A stretch of 64,000 nt of DNA, from contig JAFEKR010000021.1 in NCBI GenBank assembly GCA_019022495.1, positions 930,001 through 994,000 on the forward strand, in the 5' to 3' direction. The translations under genes were made by a program, and so were the position numbers. The notes under the pieces are model-generated. The model saw nothing but the letters and a program-made list of their open reading frames with translations, did not search any database and was not told where the DNA came from. This DNA is from Epichloe hybrida. Lineage: Eukaryota; Ascomycota; Sordariomycetes; Hypocreales; Clavicipitaceae. Position 1 is the first letter of the stretch; the number at the start of each line of letters is the position of its first letter. This document shows, piece after piece, positions 24,830 to 35,533 of this stretch.

Positions 24830-25457
24830 CAGAGCATGTAATGTAATGTAATGTAATGTAATATTTGGGGTTTGGATGTAATGTTAGGAGGAAAGAAAAG
24901 TGGGGTATATTAATATCATATAATATACTTTAGAATTTTCTCTATTAGATTAATATAAGTGTTTTTATAATAGGTATTTTATTAAATTTACTATTAAATA
25001 TCTTAATTTCCTATCTTTTAGACTATTAGTTATATCTTCTAGTATAGGGTATATATAGTAAGTTTATAAGGTTAATTAGATTCTTTAAATTTTTTTATAT
25101 ATTATAAGATATTATATTAACTATATATCTATTTTCTTATAATTATATTTCTATTATTTTAAATAAGACTTTTTATTACTAAAAAATACCCTATATATCC
25201 CTTTTTAAATAATATAAAATAATATATTATAAATCTAAATAATTATATTAAGAAACTATAATTAAACTTTTATATACCTTAAATTTAATATTAATATTAT
25301 AACTTTTATTTAGAATAATACTTATTGTTTTAGATTTAATATATATTCTTTTTAAATATCTTAAAGTTTTTTCTTTTCTTTTATAAAATCTAAAGTTAAA
25401 AAAGAGTAATTTAGGAATAAAAAGTTAAATAATAATAGTATAAATAAATAAATATAT
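24830..25457 (+). mobile_element. hAT-like nonautonomous element, left end only
   Basis: Begins CAGAGCATGTAATG followed by ATGTA/TAATG repeats and GGGGTTTGGATGTAATG. It aligns with the left end of the complete element at 37316 over about 600 bp, including an AAGTGGGGTATATTAA block and AAATACCCTATATAT. The eight bases before it (TATAACTT) would be its target duplication, but the right end is absent: the sequence is cut by the 3' end of the second LINE at about 25458. Confidence 0.8.
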
Positions 25458-28416
25458 ATATTATTTACGCTAGTTAGCTCTATAGATAGCTATTACTAGT
25501 ACTCCTACTACTAAGTCAAAAGGGAAAACCCTATACTAGGAAGAAAAACCCCCTTATGTCTATGTATAGGCTAGCGCTAGCCCTGTTACAAGTCTACGCT
25601 ACTTAGTGTGTTTCCTATTATAAGTGTTTATTACTAGCTTATACTAGCCTTATCCTATTAAAAAGAAAAAAGAAAGGAAAAATATATAAAATAAGCCCTT
25701 TCTAGTCCTATTCTAGTATAATAACACGTCTATCCTAAGTCTCTTTGCTTTAGGCTAGGGTAGAGTAAATCTAAATTTATAGTGTTAATTTACTTCTTAT
25801 TTACTTTTACACTAACTCTTCTATAGCCTTACTTTTTAGCTATCTCTAGCCTACCTTTACCTTATATATTTAGTAAAGTCTAAGCACCTAGTTTTATTTA
25901 ATTAGTATAAGGGGAGGGTAGTTATAGCCCTAGACTAGTATAGTCCTAGGTTAAGATTACTTATATATTATTAGATTTGTTAATTATATTATATTTTGTT
26001 TTTAAGTAAGTTATTTAAATTATTCCCCCCCCCCTTTATAAGTATAAAAGAGAGCTCTCCCCCCCCTAGGGTCCTAGTTTCTTTCTTCTCTTTATATTAA
26101 ACTTCCTATAGGTTCTTCTTTTCTTTCTAGCTATTTAAGGCTATCCTAGGCTAGGGTTAGGTTATTTACTAATATTTACTATAGATTTAGAATAAATCTA
26201 GTATAATAGCGCTAGAAGCTATAAGTACTCTAGTGTTACTACTTATCTAGCTTTAATCTACCTAGGAATCCTATAAGTATAAGGACTTCCTAAGGAAGTC
26301 TATAACTAAGAAGTAATACATATAGGTAATAGAAAAGAGTCTATCTATAAGTTATATTTACCTCTATTCTAGGCCTAGTCTGCTACTAATTTACCTTAGC
26401 TTAGTGTACTAAGAGAAGTCTAATATATGTCCTATAAGTCTTATTTAATTTAGGACCTTAGGTATTAGTACTATCTTATTATTAGTAAGTTAGCCTTACT
26501 CTAGCTTAGTAATAAGGCTAACTTACTAGATAAGGGTAGCTACTAACGCGTGTTTTAACTATTAGGTTTAAAACTATTAATACTACTAGGTAATAATTAC
26601 CTCTATTCTAGCTTAGTTCTATGTCTAATCTACTATATAGCTAAATATATTTAGTAACTAAAATAAGCACTAGTAGTTAGTTAAGACCTAGGCTTCTATA
26701 GCTAATAGGGGTAAGGTAAGTTTACTCTAGCCTAGTAGTAAGTTTATTCTAGCTCTAATATTCTCCTTAATAAACTCTAGAAGGCTTCTAGGACTAGGTT
26801 AAGAAGCTTTATACTAGTAATTAGGCAAAGAAGAAATAAAGTGCCTTAGTAATAAGCCTAGACTAAGCTAGTTTCTCTAAGGAATAGTATACTAAGCTTA
26901 TCTTTTAGCTTATATACCTTAATGCGTGTGTAGTAGAGATAAACTATCTCCTACTTACTATTATTCTTATAAAAAGTTATAACTAGGTAGCTATAGGTAT
27001 AACCCCTATCCTAGAGGAGAAATAAGGTAGTAGCTTAATTTTAGTTTAAAGTAAGGGTAGTAGTAGGCTAGTAAGACTTATAATACCTAGAGTTTATAGT
27101 TAAAATTAATCTAATAATAGTTCTAGACCTAAATATTCTCTATTATAATTATAAATTATAAAATTAGTCCCTCCCCTAGCTTACCTCTATACCTATACTA
27201 TCTATTCTATCCCTTATACTAGATTTATAATTAGGAGGTTTTCTATCTATTAATAAAGTTAGCCTAGGTCTAAAGGTATTCTAAGCTATCTTATAGCTAG
27301 CTCCTATACTAATAAGTAATATTAGAGTTATCTTATACTAAGGAACTATTTAGCTAAATATTTTACTTTTTAAGGTTTATTTAGGGCTAGCCTTACCTCC
27401 TATACGTTAGCAGGCTATTACTACTAAGGTTACTTATAGTTATATTTACTATAATTAACTAGTATATAGTATTAGTTTTCTATAGCTTAACTATAGCTAT
27501 ATAGGGGCAAAACCACCCTAGGAACCTTTCTTTAGAATAGGAACTTATTTAGGCCTATCTTTCCTATATATAGTTAGATAATTATTAAAGAGATATGCTT
27601 ATCTATATTAGTATAAAATTCCTAGATTTCCTTTAGGTTATAGAAGGGTAGTTAGTCTTTAGTTAGTTCTCTAATATATTTACTCTAGGCTAGCCTCTCC
27701 TTATTATACTAGTTCTCCTAATATTTCTTCTATTCCTTATCTATATCTATATCTAGCTTATTATTAATAGGTAAGGGTCTTCTTTTATAGTGTAGTATTA
27801 TTATAACTAAGTTAGCTATAGCTTAGATTATTCTTACTATCCTACTATTAATAATTTTATCTTTAAATCTTTACTTTATCTTATTTAGGTAAAGGTTAAG
27901 GGGGGGGATATAAGTCTTAACCTTTAGTTATATAATAGGTATAGCCTTAAACGCCCTTATAATAATCTAGAGGTAAGCTAATTAATTTACTATAAAGCTT
28001 TTTACTACTTCTCTTAGCTTTTCTCCCTTCTTAGTAAGGGTATAGTAAGTGCTTACTCTATAGGTAAGGATAGGCTAGACTACTTATATATATAGAAGTT
28101 TAGTATCTCTAAAGCTATATCCCTAGGCTAATACTACTAGCTTAAAGAGTATAAGCTACTACTAGGCTAACTTGCCCTTAAGGATATTTCTATAGGCACT
28201 TTAGTTAAGTTTTTTATTAACCTATACTCCTAGGAATTTATATAATTTTATAAGTACTATCTTCTTTACTCTAAGTTAGACTCTAGCCTAGGGAGGTCTA
28301 TAGGACCTACTAAAGTATATAAGTTTAGTTTTAGCTAGGTTAAACTTAACTCTTACTTACTTTACCTATTCCTTATAGATTTTCTATATAGCTTCTAGTC
28401 TCCTTTAGGTCTATAC
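25458..28416 (-). mobile_element. second LINE copy, inverted, 5'-truncated
   Basis: Reverse complement of 20393-23371: its 3' end (TTATTTACGCTAGTTAGCTC on the plus strand) is at ~25458, and the match runs to 28416 in the RT region just after the FxDD site. It includes the same poly-C/G tract (26028-26037), the same cysteine-rich C-terminal region (~27450-27600) and the RT thumb (~28080-28380). It stops exactly at the LTR start of the next Copia. The copies differ mainly by transitions, as RIP produces. Confidence 0.9.
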
Positions 28417-29247
28417 TATTAAAAATAAGACCTATTTTTAGCCCTTTTCTAGTTAAAGAACCTTCTTATTACTAGCTTGCTTTGCAAGTCTGACAGCTGC
28501 ACTGCAGCTGTCAACGGTCGCGAGGGCAGCTGTCAATGACTGCGTCGCAGCTGTTAACAGCTGCGACTGACCGTGTAGATGACTAATTAGTCAATTACGT
28601 TGTGGCTGTAAGTGTGGCCACAACCACGCCACTAGTAATTAGGTAAGCTAGGGTAACGTAAGCTAGGGTGACGTAAGCAGGTTACCCTACACATAACTTA
28701 CCCTATAGCTATCTTTAACAACGATTTTCTCTTTATCTAGAGGTTATACAAAAGTTTCATATATAGCAAATTAAAGCTTAAAGATAGGGCTTTCTCTTTA
28801 TGCAAGGTTATTTTTTAGACTAAAAGTTAGTATATACGGGTTACTAGCTAGTATGGTGGTGAGTCGATTTTTTGATTTTTGCATATAAATAAATTTTACG
28901 GAAAATCAAAAGTGGCCTGTAAGACCCCGTTAGCGGCCCGGATCCACCGATACGGTTGGTAGGTCTATGAGAGGAAGAAGATCTTTTCAACTAGCTAGAT
29001 AGCTAGTCCTCTCAACTAATAACAGCCGCATTGCCCATACAACGTATCTAAAATCAATTCTATTGCTCTATAAGATATCATAAAAGTGATCTAAATTGAA
29101 TTCTATTAGTTAATAACTGCTATAACCTTCCGTTACGTTACGTTAATTAATTTAATGTTGCGGCCCTATCGGTCCCCGACCGTAGAGCTTGCACTTGTAC
29201 AGCTATTGCCAGCTGGCAGCTAGTAACTAGCTCCCTACATTTCAATA
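28417..29247 (+). repeat. 5' LTR of Copia 4
   Basis: 831 bp. It includes an imperfect palindromic cluster of CAGCTG words (28493-28565), partly absent from the 3' LTR, which accounts for most of the 28-bp length difference. Its reverse complement matches the old LTR fragment at 6604-7262. Confidence 0.92.
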
Positions 29248-29261
29248 GGTTATGAGCCCGG
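29248..29261 (+). other. primer binding site, half-tRNA initiator Met type
   Basis: GGTTATGAGCCCGG lies immediately after the 5' LTR. Its complement, CCGGGCTCATAACC, corresponds to the anticodon stem and loop (CAU anticodon) of eukaryotic initiator tRNA-Met, not to the tRNA 3' end. Priming from an internal tRNA-iMet cut is established for Drosophila copia and Ty5-like elements. Confidence 0.75.
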
Positions 29262-29307
29262 CTCTATTACTATAGATTCCGTTTAGGTCACTTTATGTAC
29301 AATTATA

Positions 29308-29555
29308 GAAGACTTCCCTTCTATAAAAAAGGAAGGACCTGCGAGAAAGAAGCTTTTCCCTTCTATAAAAAGGAATCAATTATAGCTACAGAAGACTTCC
29401 CTTCTATAAAAAAGGAAGGATCCGCGAGATAGAAGCTTTTTCCCTTCTATAAAAAGGAATAAATTTCAAATACAGAAGACTTCCCTTCTATAAAAAAGGA
29501 AGGACCCGCGAGATAGAAGCTTTTCCCTTCTATAAAAAGGAAAATAGATACCAAA
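29308..29555 (+). repeat. three ~84-bp tandem repeats with hairpin cores in Copia leader
   Basis: Units start at 29308, 29391 and 29475, each beginning GAAGACTTCCCTTCTATA. Every unit carries two copies of a TTCC-CTTCTATAAAAA-GGAA segment that can pair its TTCC and GGAA arms, plus GCGAGA(A/T)AGAAGC. They lie between the primer site and gag, where packaging or translation signals are expected. The function is unknown. Confidence 0.85.
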
Positions 29556-29559
29556 GGAA

Positions 29560-30780
29560 AGGGAAAGGGACCTATTATCCCTAACCCTAGTGCACAAGAG
29601 GTTCTAAATAACCAGCTAAAAGAGCAGGCTATTAAGCAACAAGCAACTATAGACTAGTTATTAGAGAAGCTAGAAAGCCTATCTATAACTATAAATAGTC
29701 GTATGGAGGGTGTGGAATCTAATAAGCCCGCTAGTTAGCAGCAAGATCAGCAGCCTGTTTAAGAAAATTAAGCTGAATCTAGCTCTGTACAAGTAACCTT
29801 TAATAATTTAATTATTAAGGAATTTAATAAGAGGGTTTATAGTTTCCTAGAGACTGCTAGGCTTAAAGGAGCTGAAAATTTCGAATAATAGAAACAAGCC
29901 CTAACTATCTAATTTAGAGCTTTAGGCATGCCTAATTTTCTAGATAATCCGGAGAGTTCTAGGGCGCTAGGGGATCTAGATTAAGCTATTATCCTTATAT
30001 TACTAAGGGATAGTTGTACAGAAGGACCCTAAGCCGCTATAACTTGGCAAAAATTACCTAAAGAAGCCTATAATTTACTTATAAGGCAATATTTACATAG
30101 CGTTGAAATCCAGAGGGGGTCCCTATATTTAGAATTTTATAACCTGAATCTTTAAGAGTTTAAGGGGACTCTAGAGTCCTTTAATACAGTCTTTTATAAT
30201 CTACTAGCTAGATTATTGATTTTAGGGGTCCTAATTACTCTGATAGATTAGGTTAATTAATATCTTTAATCCCTAAAATTAACCTTCCCTTAGTGGGCTA
30301 AGAGGTAACGATTTAGTATGCGCACGAATAGGGCTATAGGGGCTCCCCTAGAAGCCCTAAATCTTCAATTTTTAATAGCAGACCTTCTAGCAGAATAAAG
30401 GGATAAGTTATTTACGGTATCTAAAGCCCTGAACTATAGGGCTAAAAACCTTGAAAAGGGTGCTAAAGAAAAAGAAAAGGCCCCTAAGGATTAGAAGAAG
30501 AAAGGAGGCTCTAAAGAAAATAAGGGCTCTTCTAATTCTAATTCTTCTTCTAATAAGAAGAAGAAAAAGAAGCAAAAAGGTTAAAAATTAGATAAAAAGG
30601 ATAATAAAGAGACCTCTAGAGAGGGATCTTTTATGCTAGGAAATTATAACCTTTCTAACAGTGCTCTTAAACCGTATAAGAAGCCTAGCCTTTATAAGAC
30701 TAGTTATAAGAGCTCTAGTGATAGTAGCTCTGATTCTAGCTCTAGTAAATCGGATAATGAAAATTAAGAAATTAAAACCT
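29560..30780 (+). pseudogene. Copia 4 gag, degraded
   Basis: A plus-strand frame with scattered TAG/TAA begins after the leader repeats. It has a glutamine-rich N-terminus (KEQAIKQQAT, ~29620), a DDPE-like central segment (~29810-30250) and a long lysine/serine-rich C-terminal tail (EKEKAPKD, SNSSSNKKKKKK, ~30460-30590). No clear CCHC knuckle is visible. Confidence 0.65.
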
Positions 30781-32440
30781 TAAATGGTTTTAATTATTAT
30801 AGTAAAGACATGAAAAAGGCCCTATTATATGATATAGGTTTGACTATACATATTGTTAATTCTAGGGAGGTCTTTAGGGATTATACCCCCTATAAAAAGG
30901 GGGAATCTAACCCTATTATAACTGGTGGTGGCCCTATTTACGCTAAGGGTCACGGTAGTGCTGTTTTTGAGGTCCTATATTAGAAAAATCCAGCTAAATA
31001 TAGGACCTTAGTGCTTAAAGATGCGCTATATTTTCCTTAGCTTGATGTTAATATAGTTAGTGGACTTACGCACTATATATCTGGTGGTTGCCTTATAAAA
31101 AACCTACTTTATCTTAAAGATAGGTCTCTTATTGTAACCTTAGATATAGAAAAACATGGTTTTTTCTTCCACGTTAAAAACCAATCTACGCCTAAGTTAT
31201 CTAAAGGGCCCTGTAATAATTCGCATTATATCCGACCTTTTACCTACGCCGCTTTTAAGGGTCATAGCTATCCGATTAGCTACCCTATAGAGGTTTAAAT
31301 TCCCTCTAAAAAGCTGGATTAGGCTTCTGATTTAGACGAAATCAACGAAAATAATGATGATATTGAAGAAATCGTACGGGATGATTTAGGGGAATTAGTC
31401 CCTTCTTCTTCGCCTATAGCCCTAGGTTGGGTCCCTTATAAATCTAAGGAAATAGATTTAGGGGTGTTAGAGGGCCCTAGTGGAGGAAAAGGGTCCCTAA
31501 TACCTCTCCAAGAGGCCTATGGTTCTCAAGGGGCCTAGCAGGGGACTAGTGAAGAGGGCCCTAGTCTAGATCCTAATTTAGACCCTAAGGATCTTCAATA
31601 TCAACAGTTGTTAGAACTAGCTGGCCTATGGCATGTATGATTAGGGTACCTAGGTCTTCCTTTGCTAAAGAAAACTAGCCTTATAACTAAAGGAATCCCT
31701 GATTTTTCTAAAATTAAGGATAAGGATTTTAGATGTATTGCTTATGATCAATCCAAGGCAGTTAGAAGACCCAGGAAATTAGCTATCCCTAACCCCCCAA
31801 GAGCTCTAGATCGAATAGAGGGGGATACGCTAAAAATCAGCCCCACGCCATACAATAAGTAGTCAATTTGCTTATTTCTAGTTAATCAAAAGACTAGATA
31901 TAAGTAGGTTATCTTATTACCTAATAAGGAAGGCCCAACTGTTTATAAGGCTATCAAAGGCTTCTTCAGAGGGCTTAAAAATTAACTAGGTTAATATCCT
32001 AGGCACCTTCACTTCAATGGGGGCCAGGAAATCGATTCTAGTTATCAAGCTTAGTTGAATTCTAAAGGGATCAAATTTACAACTTCTAGTCCCTATATCC
32101 ATAAGCAAAATGGATTAGCAGAACATTCAATTCATACTATTCTAGATCAATTAAGGGCTACTATCTAGTGGGCAAAATTACCATTATTTTTATGGTATTT
32201 TGTATTACCTACAGTTATTAACCTAGTTAATATAACTACTAATACCACTAAGGATGAAAGCCCTAAACAGCTGCTATCTAGGGAGCTAAATCAGCCTTAT
32301 ACAACTAATATTAGCAGTATTAGAGCTATAGGATCTCACTGTGAGATTCTAATCCCCCTGGAAAAACGACCTAAAGCCCAGAAGTTAGCAGCTAGGACTA
32401 TCCCTAGAAGACTTTTAGCTACACTAGGTTCCAACACCTA
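30780..32440 (+). pseudogene. Copia 4 protease and integrase, degraded
   Basis: The protease motif reads LLYDIGLTIHIVNSRE (~30825), where family members have D(T/S)GAT; the active-site block is altered. GGGPIYAKGHGSAVFEVLY and DVNIVSG follow. Integrase runs ~31860-32440 with the conserved tail SSPYIHKQNGLAEHSI (~32085), LPLFLWYFVL, and AIGSHCEILIPLEKRPKAQK (~32330). Stops interrupt it at several tryptophan and glutamine positions. The short open stretch 31662..31862 lies between protease and integrase and belongs to this gene. Confidence 0.85.
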
Positions 32441-32444
32441 CCTA

Positions 32445-34520
32445 GTGTACATCCCCTCTAAAAGGCTAGTTACAAAGACTAGCTTTATTAAGATTATAGA
32501 ACCTATAGGCCCTGTTTCTAAAGGCTTACCTAGGATTTCTATAGGGGATAACCCTTTAGAGGGGGAAAATGATCTAGAAAATGAAAATCAACAATATCTA
32601 GACCAAGGTTCAAAGGATTATCCTATAGACAACATAGGTATCCCTATAGGTCAAGAAAAAACACCTATAGGCCCCGAAGAACCCCCTAAAGGCTTAATTC
32701 CAGCAGATCCCATACAGGCGCAGCCTATAACTCAACCAGGAAATCAGGTTTCAACTTCAGACCTCGATTTTGACAAAATTATCGATTTCGACCCTAATAT
32801 CAACCCTATAGATGTTAATATTAGTTCCCCTTCTTCTCTAGATTTCATAAAAGAAATCTACTTTAAGGTACAGGAGAAGCTAAAGGAAAAGAATCCTATT
32901 AGCCCCGAGCCTAAGACCTAGAAGCAGGCTATATCTAGCCCTAAAAGGGATAAATAGATAGAAGCCACGTACAAGGAATACGAACAGCTTCTAAAGGCTA
33001 GTACTTTTAAATTTATAGGGAAAGATCAAATCCCTAAGGGCCGAAAAGTACTAAAGAATAGGCTTATTTATAAGCTTAAAAAGGATAAAGAAAATAATCC
33101 TTTAAAATATAAGGCTCGACTCGTTACTAAGGGATTTATGCAAATCAAAGGCCTAGATTACCTAGAGACCTTCGCTACCACAAGCATTCCCCCTAGCTAG
33201 AGGATTTTACTAGCCCTAGCGGCTTAGAATAACTAGGAAATCGAACAAATCGATTTTATAGGAGCTTTTCTTAATAGTAAGCTATAACAACAGATTTATA
33301 TAGTTATTCCAGAAGGGTTTATTAAATTCCTTAAGGCAAATCCTAAACTAGCTAAATTAGCTAGAAGTTTTAGCTAGAAACCTTCTAAAGATCAAGTAAT
33401 TTTATTACAGAAGTCTTTATACGGCCTAAAACAAAGCTCAAGGGAATAGCAACAAGCACTAATATTAGTGCTTAAATCCCTAGGATTTAACCCTTTAATA
33501 TCTAACCCAGCTATCTTCTTCAATCCTTCAACCAAAACCTTCGTCATTACGTACGTTAATAACTGTCTTCTAATTAGACCGGATTTATCTTATATCCAAA
33601 GGCTTAAAAAGGAACTTCATAAAGTCTATCCAATAGAAGATAGGGGGCCTGCTGAATTCTTCTTAGGGGTTCAAATCGTACGAGATAGGCCTAATAGAAT
33701 ACTGAAAATTCATCAATCTCAGTATATATTAGAAGCCTTAAAACAATTTAATATGCTAGATAGTAAGCCTATTAGCATACCTCTTCAGCCAGGCGTTTTA
33801 GCTACACAGACAACTAAGCTTTTAATAACTAGCGAAATCAAGCTTTATCAGTGCATCATAGGGACTATAATATACCTAATGTTACTTACAAGGCCTAATA
33901 CAGCTTTTACGCTACAGTGGTTATCTACTGCACTAGCTAGCCCTTATATAAAACACCTAAAAGCAGCTAAAAATCTACTAAGGTATCTATTAGGGACTAG
34001 ATTCCTTACTATTATCTATAGGGGAGACCCTAAAGGTTTAGTTAGCAAAAGCCTAATAGGTTATTACGATAGTGATTTTGCAAGGGATAAAAAGACCTCA
34101 AAATCAACCTATACTTATTTATTTAAGCTAGCTGGCGGACCTATTAGCTGGAAATCAAAGAAAGCTAGTACAATAGCTCTATCAACACTAGAAGCTAAAG
34201 CTAATACTATCTGCAAGACCTTCCGGGAGCTTCAGTGGCTTCAGGGCTTATTTAAGGAGCTAAAAACCCCTATTTCTCCCCCTATCCAGATATATTACGA
34301 TAATCAAGGCGCTATAACTACTACTTATAACCCTGCTTTATATAGTCATACAAAGCATACATTACTAAAGTTCAACTATATTAGGCAACAGGTTTTAGAG
34401 GGTTTAGCTAAGATCGAATATCTAGATACAAAGTCAATGCCTGCAGATAGTCTTACAAAACCTCTTTCTAGACCTCTTCATCAGGCTTTTATTAAGCTTT
34501 TAGGGCTTAATAATTATTAA
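32445..34520 (+). pseudogene. Copia 4 reverse transcriptase and RNase H, largely open
   Basis: From 32445 an open stretch of 158 codons covers the integrase-RT linker. After a stop, RT starts with KYKARLVTKGFMQ (~33100) and IDFIGAFLNS (~33250). From 33468 to 34520 a 350-codon frame is uninterrupted: the end of RT (FLGVQIVRDRP) and RNase H (YYDSDFARDKKTSKSTYTY, SWKSKKASTIALSTLEAK, YYDNQGAI, SMPADSLTKPL). The YVDD catalytic site reads YVNN (~33568) and EAEY reads EAKA, both G-to-A changes. The frame is long but the enzyme would be inactive. Confidence 0.9.
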
Positions 34521-34730
34521 ACCAACAACTAATTCCCTTCAACAGGGGACTAAAAAACAACGTTAAAAGGGAGCTATATTTAACAATAGCTAGGAATTCA
34601 AAAAGGGGGCTTTTTTCATATTTTCCTGTTTTTCCCTTTTATCTATTATTATTAAAAGTTGTTAATTTTTCCCTATAGTCTTTTTGTACACTTCTAATTG
34701 CTTTTAAATGTAATTCTTTTATAGAGGGGG

Positions 34731-35533
34731 TATTAAAAATAAGACCTATTTTTAGCCCTTTTCTAGTTAAAGAACCTTCTTATTACTAGCTTGCTTTGCA
34801 AGTCTAATAGCTGCATTACAGCTGTCAACGGTCGCGAGGGCAGCTATCAACAGCTGCGACTAACCGTGTGGATGACTAATTAGTTAATTGCGTTATAGCT
34901 GTAAGTGTAGCCATAACCACGCCACTAGTAATTAGATAAGCTAGGGTAACGTAAGCTAGGGTAACGTAAGCAGGTTACCCTACACATAACTTACCCTATA
35001 GCTATCTTTAACAGCGATTTTCTCTTTATCTAGAGGTCGTATAAAAGTTTCATATATAGCAAATTAAAGCTTAAAGATAGGGCTTTCTCTTTATGTAAGG
35101 TTATTTTTTAGACTAAAAGTTAGTGTATACGGGTTGCTAGCTAGTATGGTAGTGAGTCGATTTTTTGATTTTTACATACAAATGAATTTTGCGGAAAATC
35201 AAAAGTGGCCTGTAAGACCCTGTTAGCGGCCCGGATCCACCAATATAGTCAGTAGGTCTATGAGAGGAAGAAGATCTTTTTAACTAGCTAGATAGCTAGT
35301 CCTCTTAACTAACAACAGCCGTATTGCCTGTACAACGTATCTAAAATTAATTCTATTGCTCTATAAGATATTATAAAAGTGATCTAAATTGAATTCTATT
35401 AGTTAATAACTGCCATAACCTTCCGTTGCGTTGCGTTGATTGATTCAACGTTGCGGCCCTATCGGTCCCCGACCGTAGAGCTTGCACCTGTACAGCTGTT
35501 GCCAGCTGGCAACTAGCTCCCTACATTTCAATA
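34731..35533 (+). repeat. 3' LTR of Copia 4
   Basis: 803 bp, beginning TATTAAAAATAAGACC directly after the purine tract and ending TTTCAATA. It differs from the 5' LTR by transitions and by loss of part of the CAGCTG cluster. Confidence 0.93.

Larger units (their letters stand above)
28417..35533 (+). mobile_element. Copia LTR retrotransposon, least mutated in the window
   Basis: LTRs at 28417-29247 (831 bp) and 34731-35533 (803 bp), both beginning TATTAAAAATAAGACC and ending TTTCAATA. A primer site follows the 5' LTR directly, and a polypurine tract (AGAGGGGG, 34723-34730) precedes the 3' LTR. Plus-strand coding runs gag, protease, integrase, RT, RNase H. CA and TG dinucleotides are much commoner than in the neighbours, and several open stretches remain. 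Flanking five-mers do not match (TATAC left, TTATC right), and the flanks belong to different elements, so the ends have been rearranged. Confidence 0.93.

Noticed and set aside
28493..28565. CAGCTG-rich palindromic cluster considered as a separate element
   Set aside because: It lies within the Copia 4 LTR and is partly present in both LTR copies, so it is part of the LTR.
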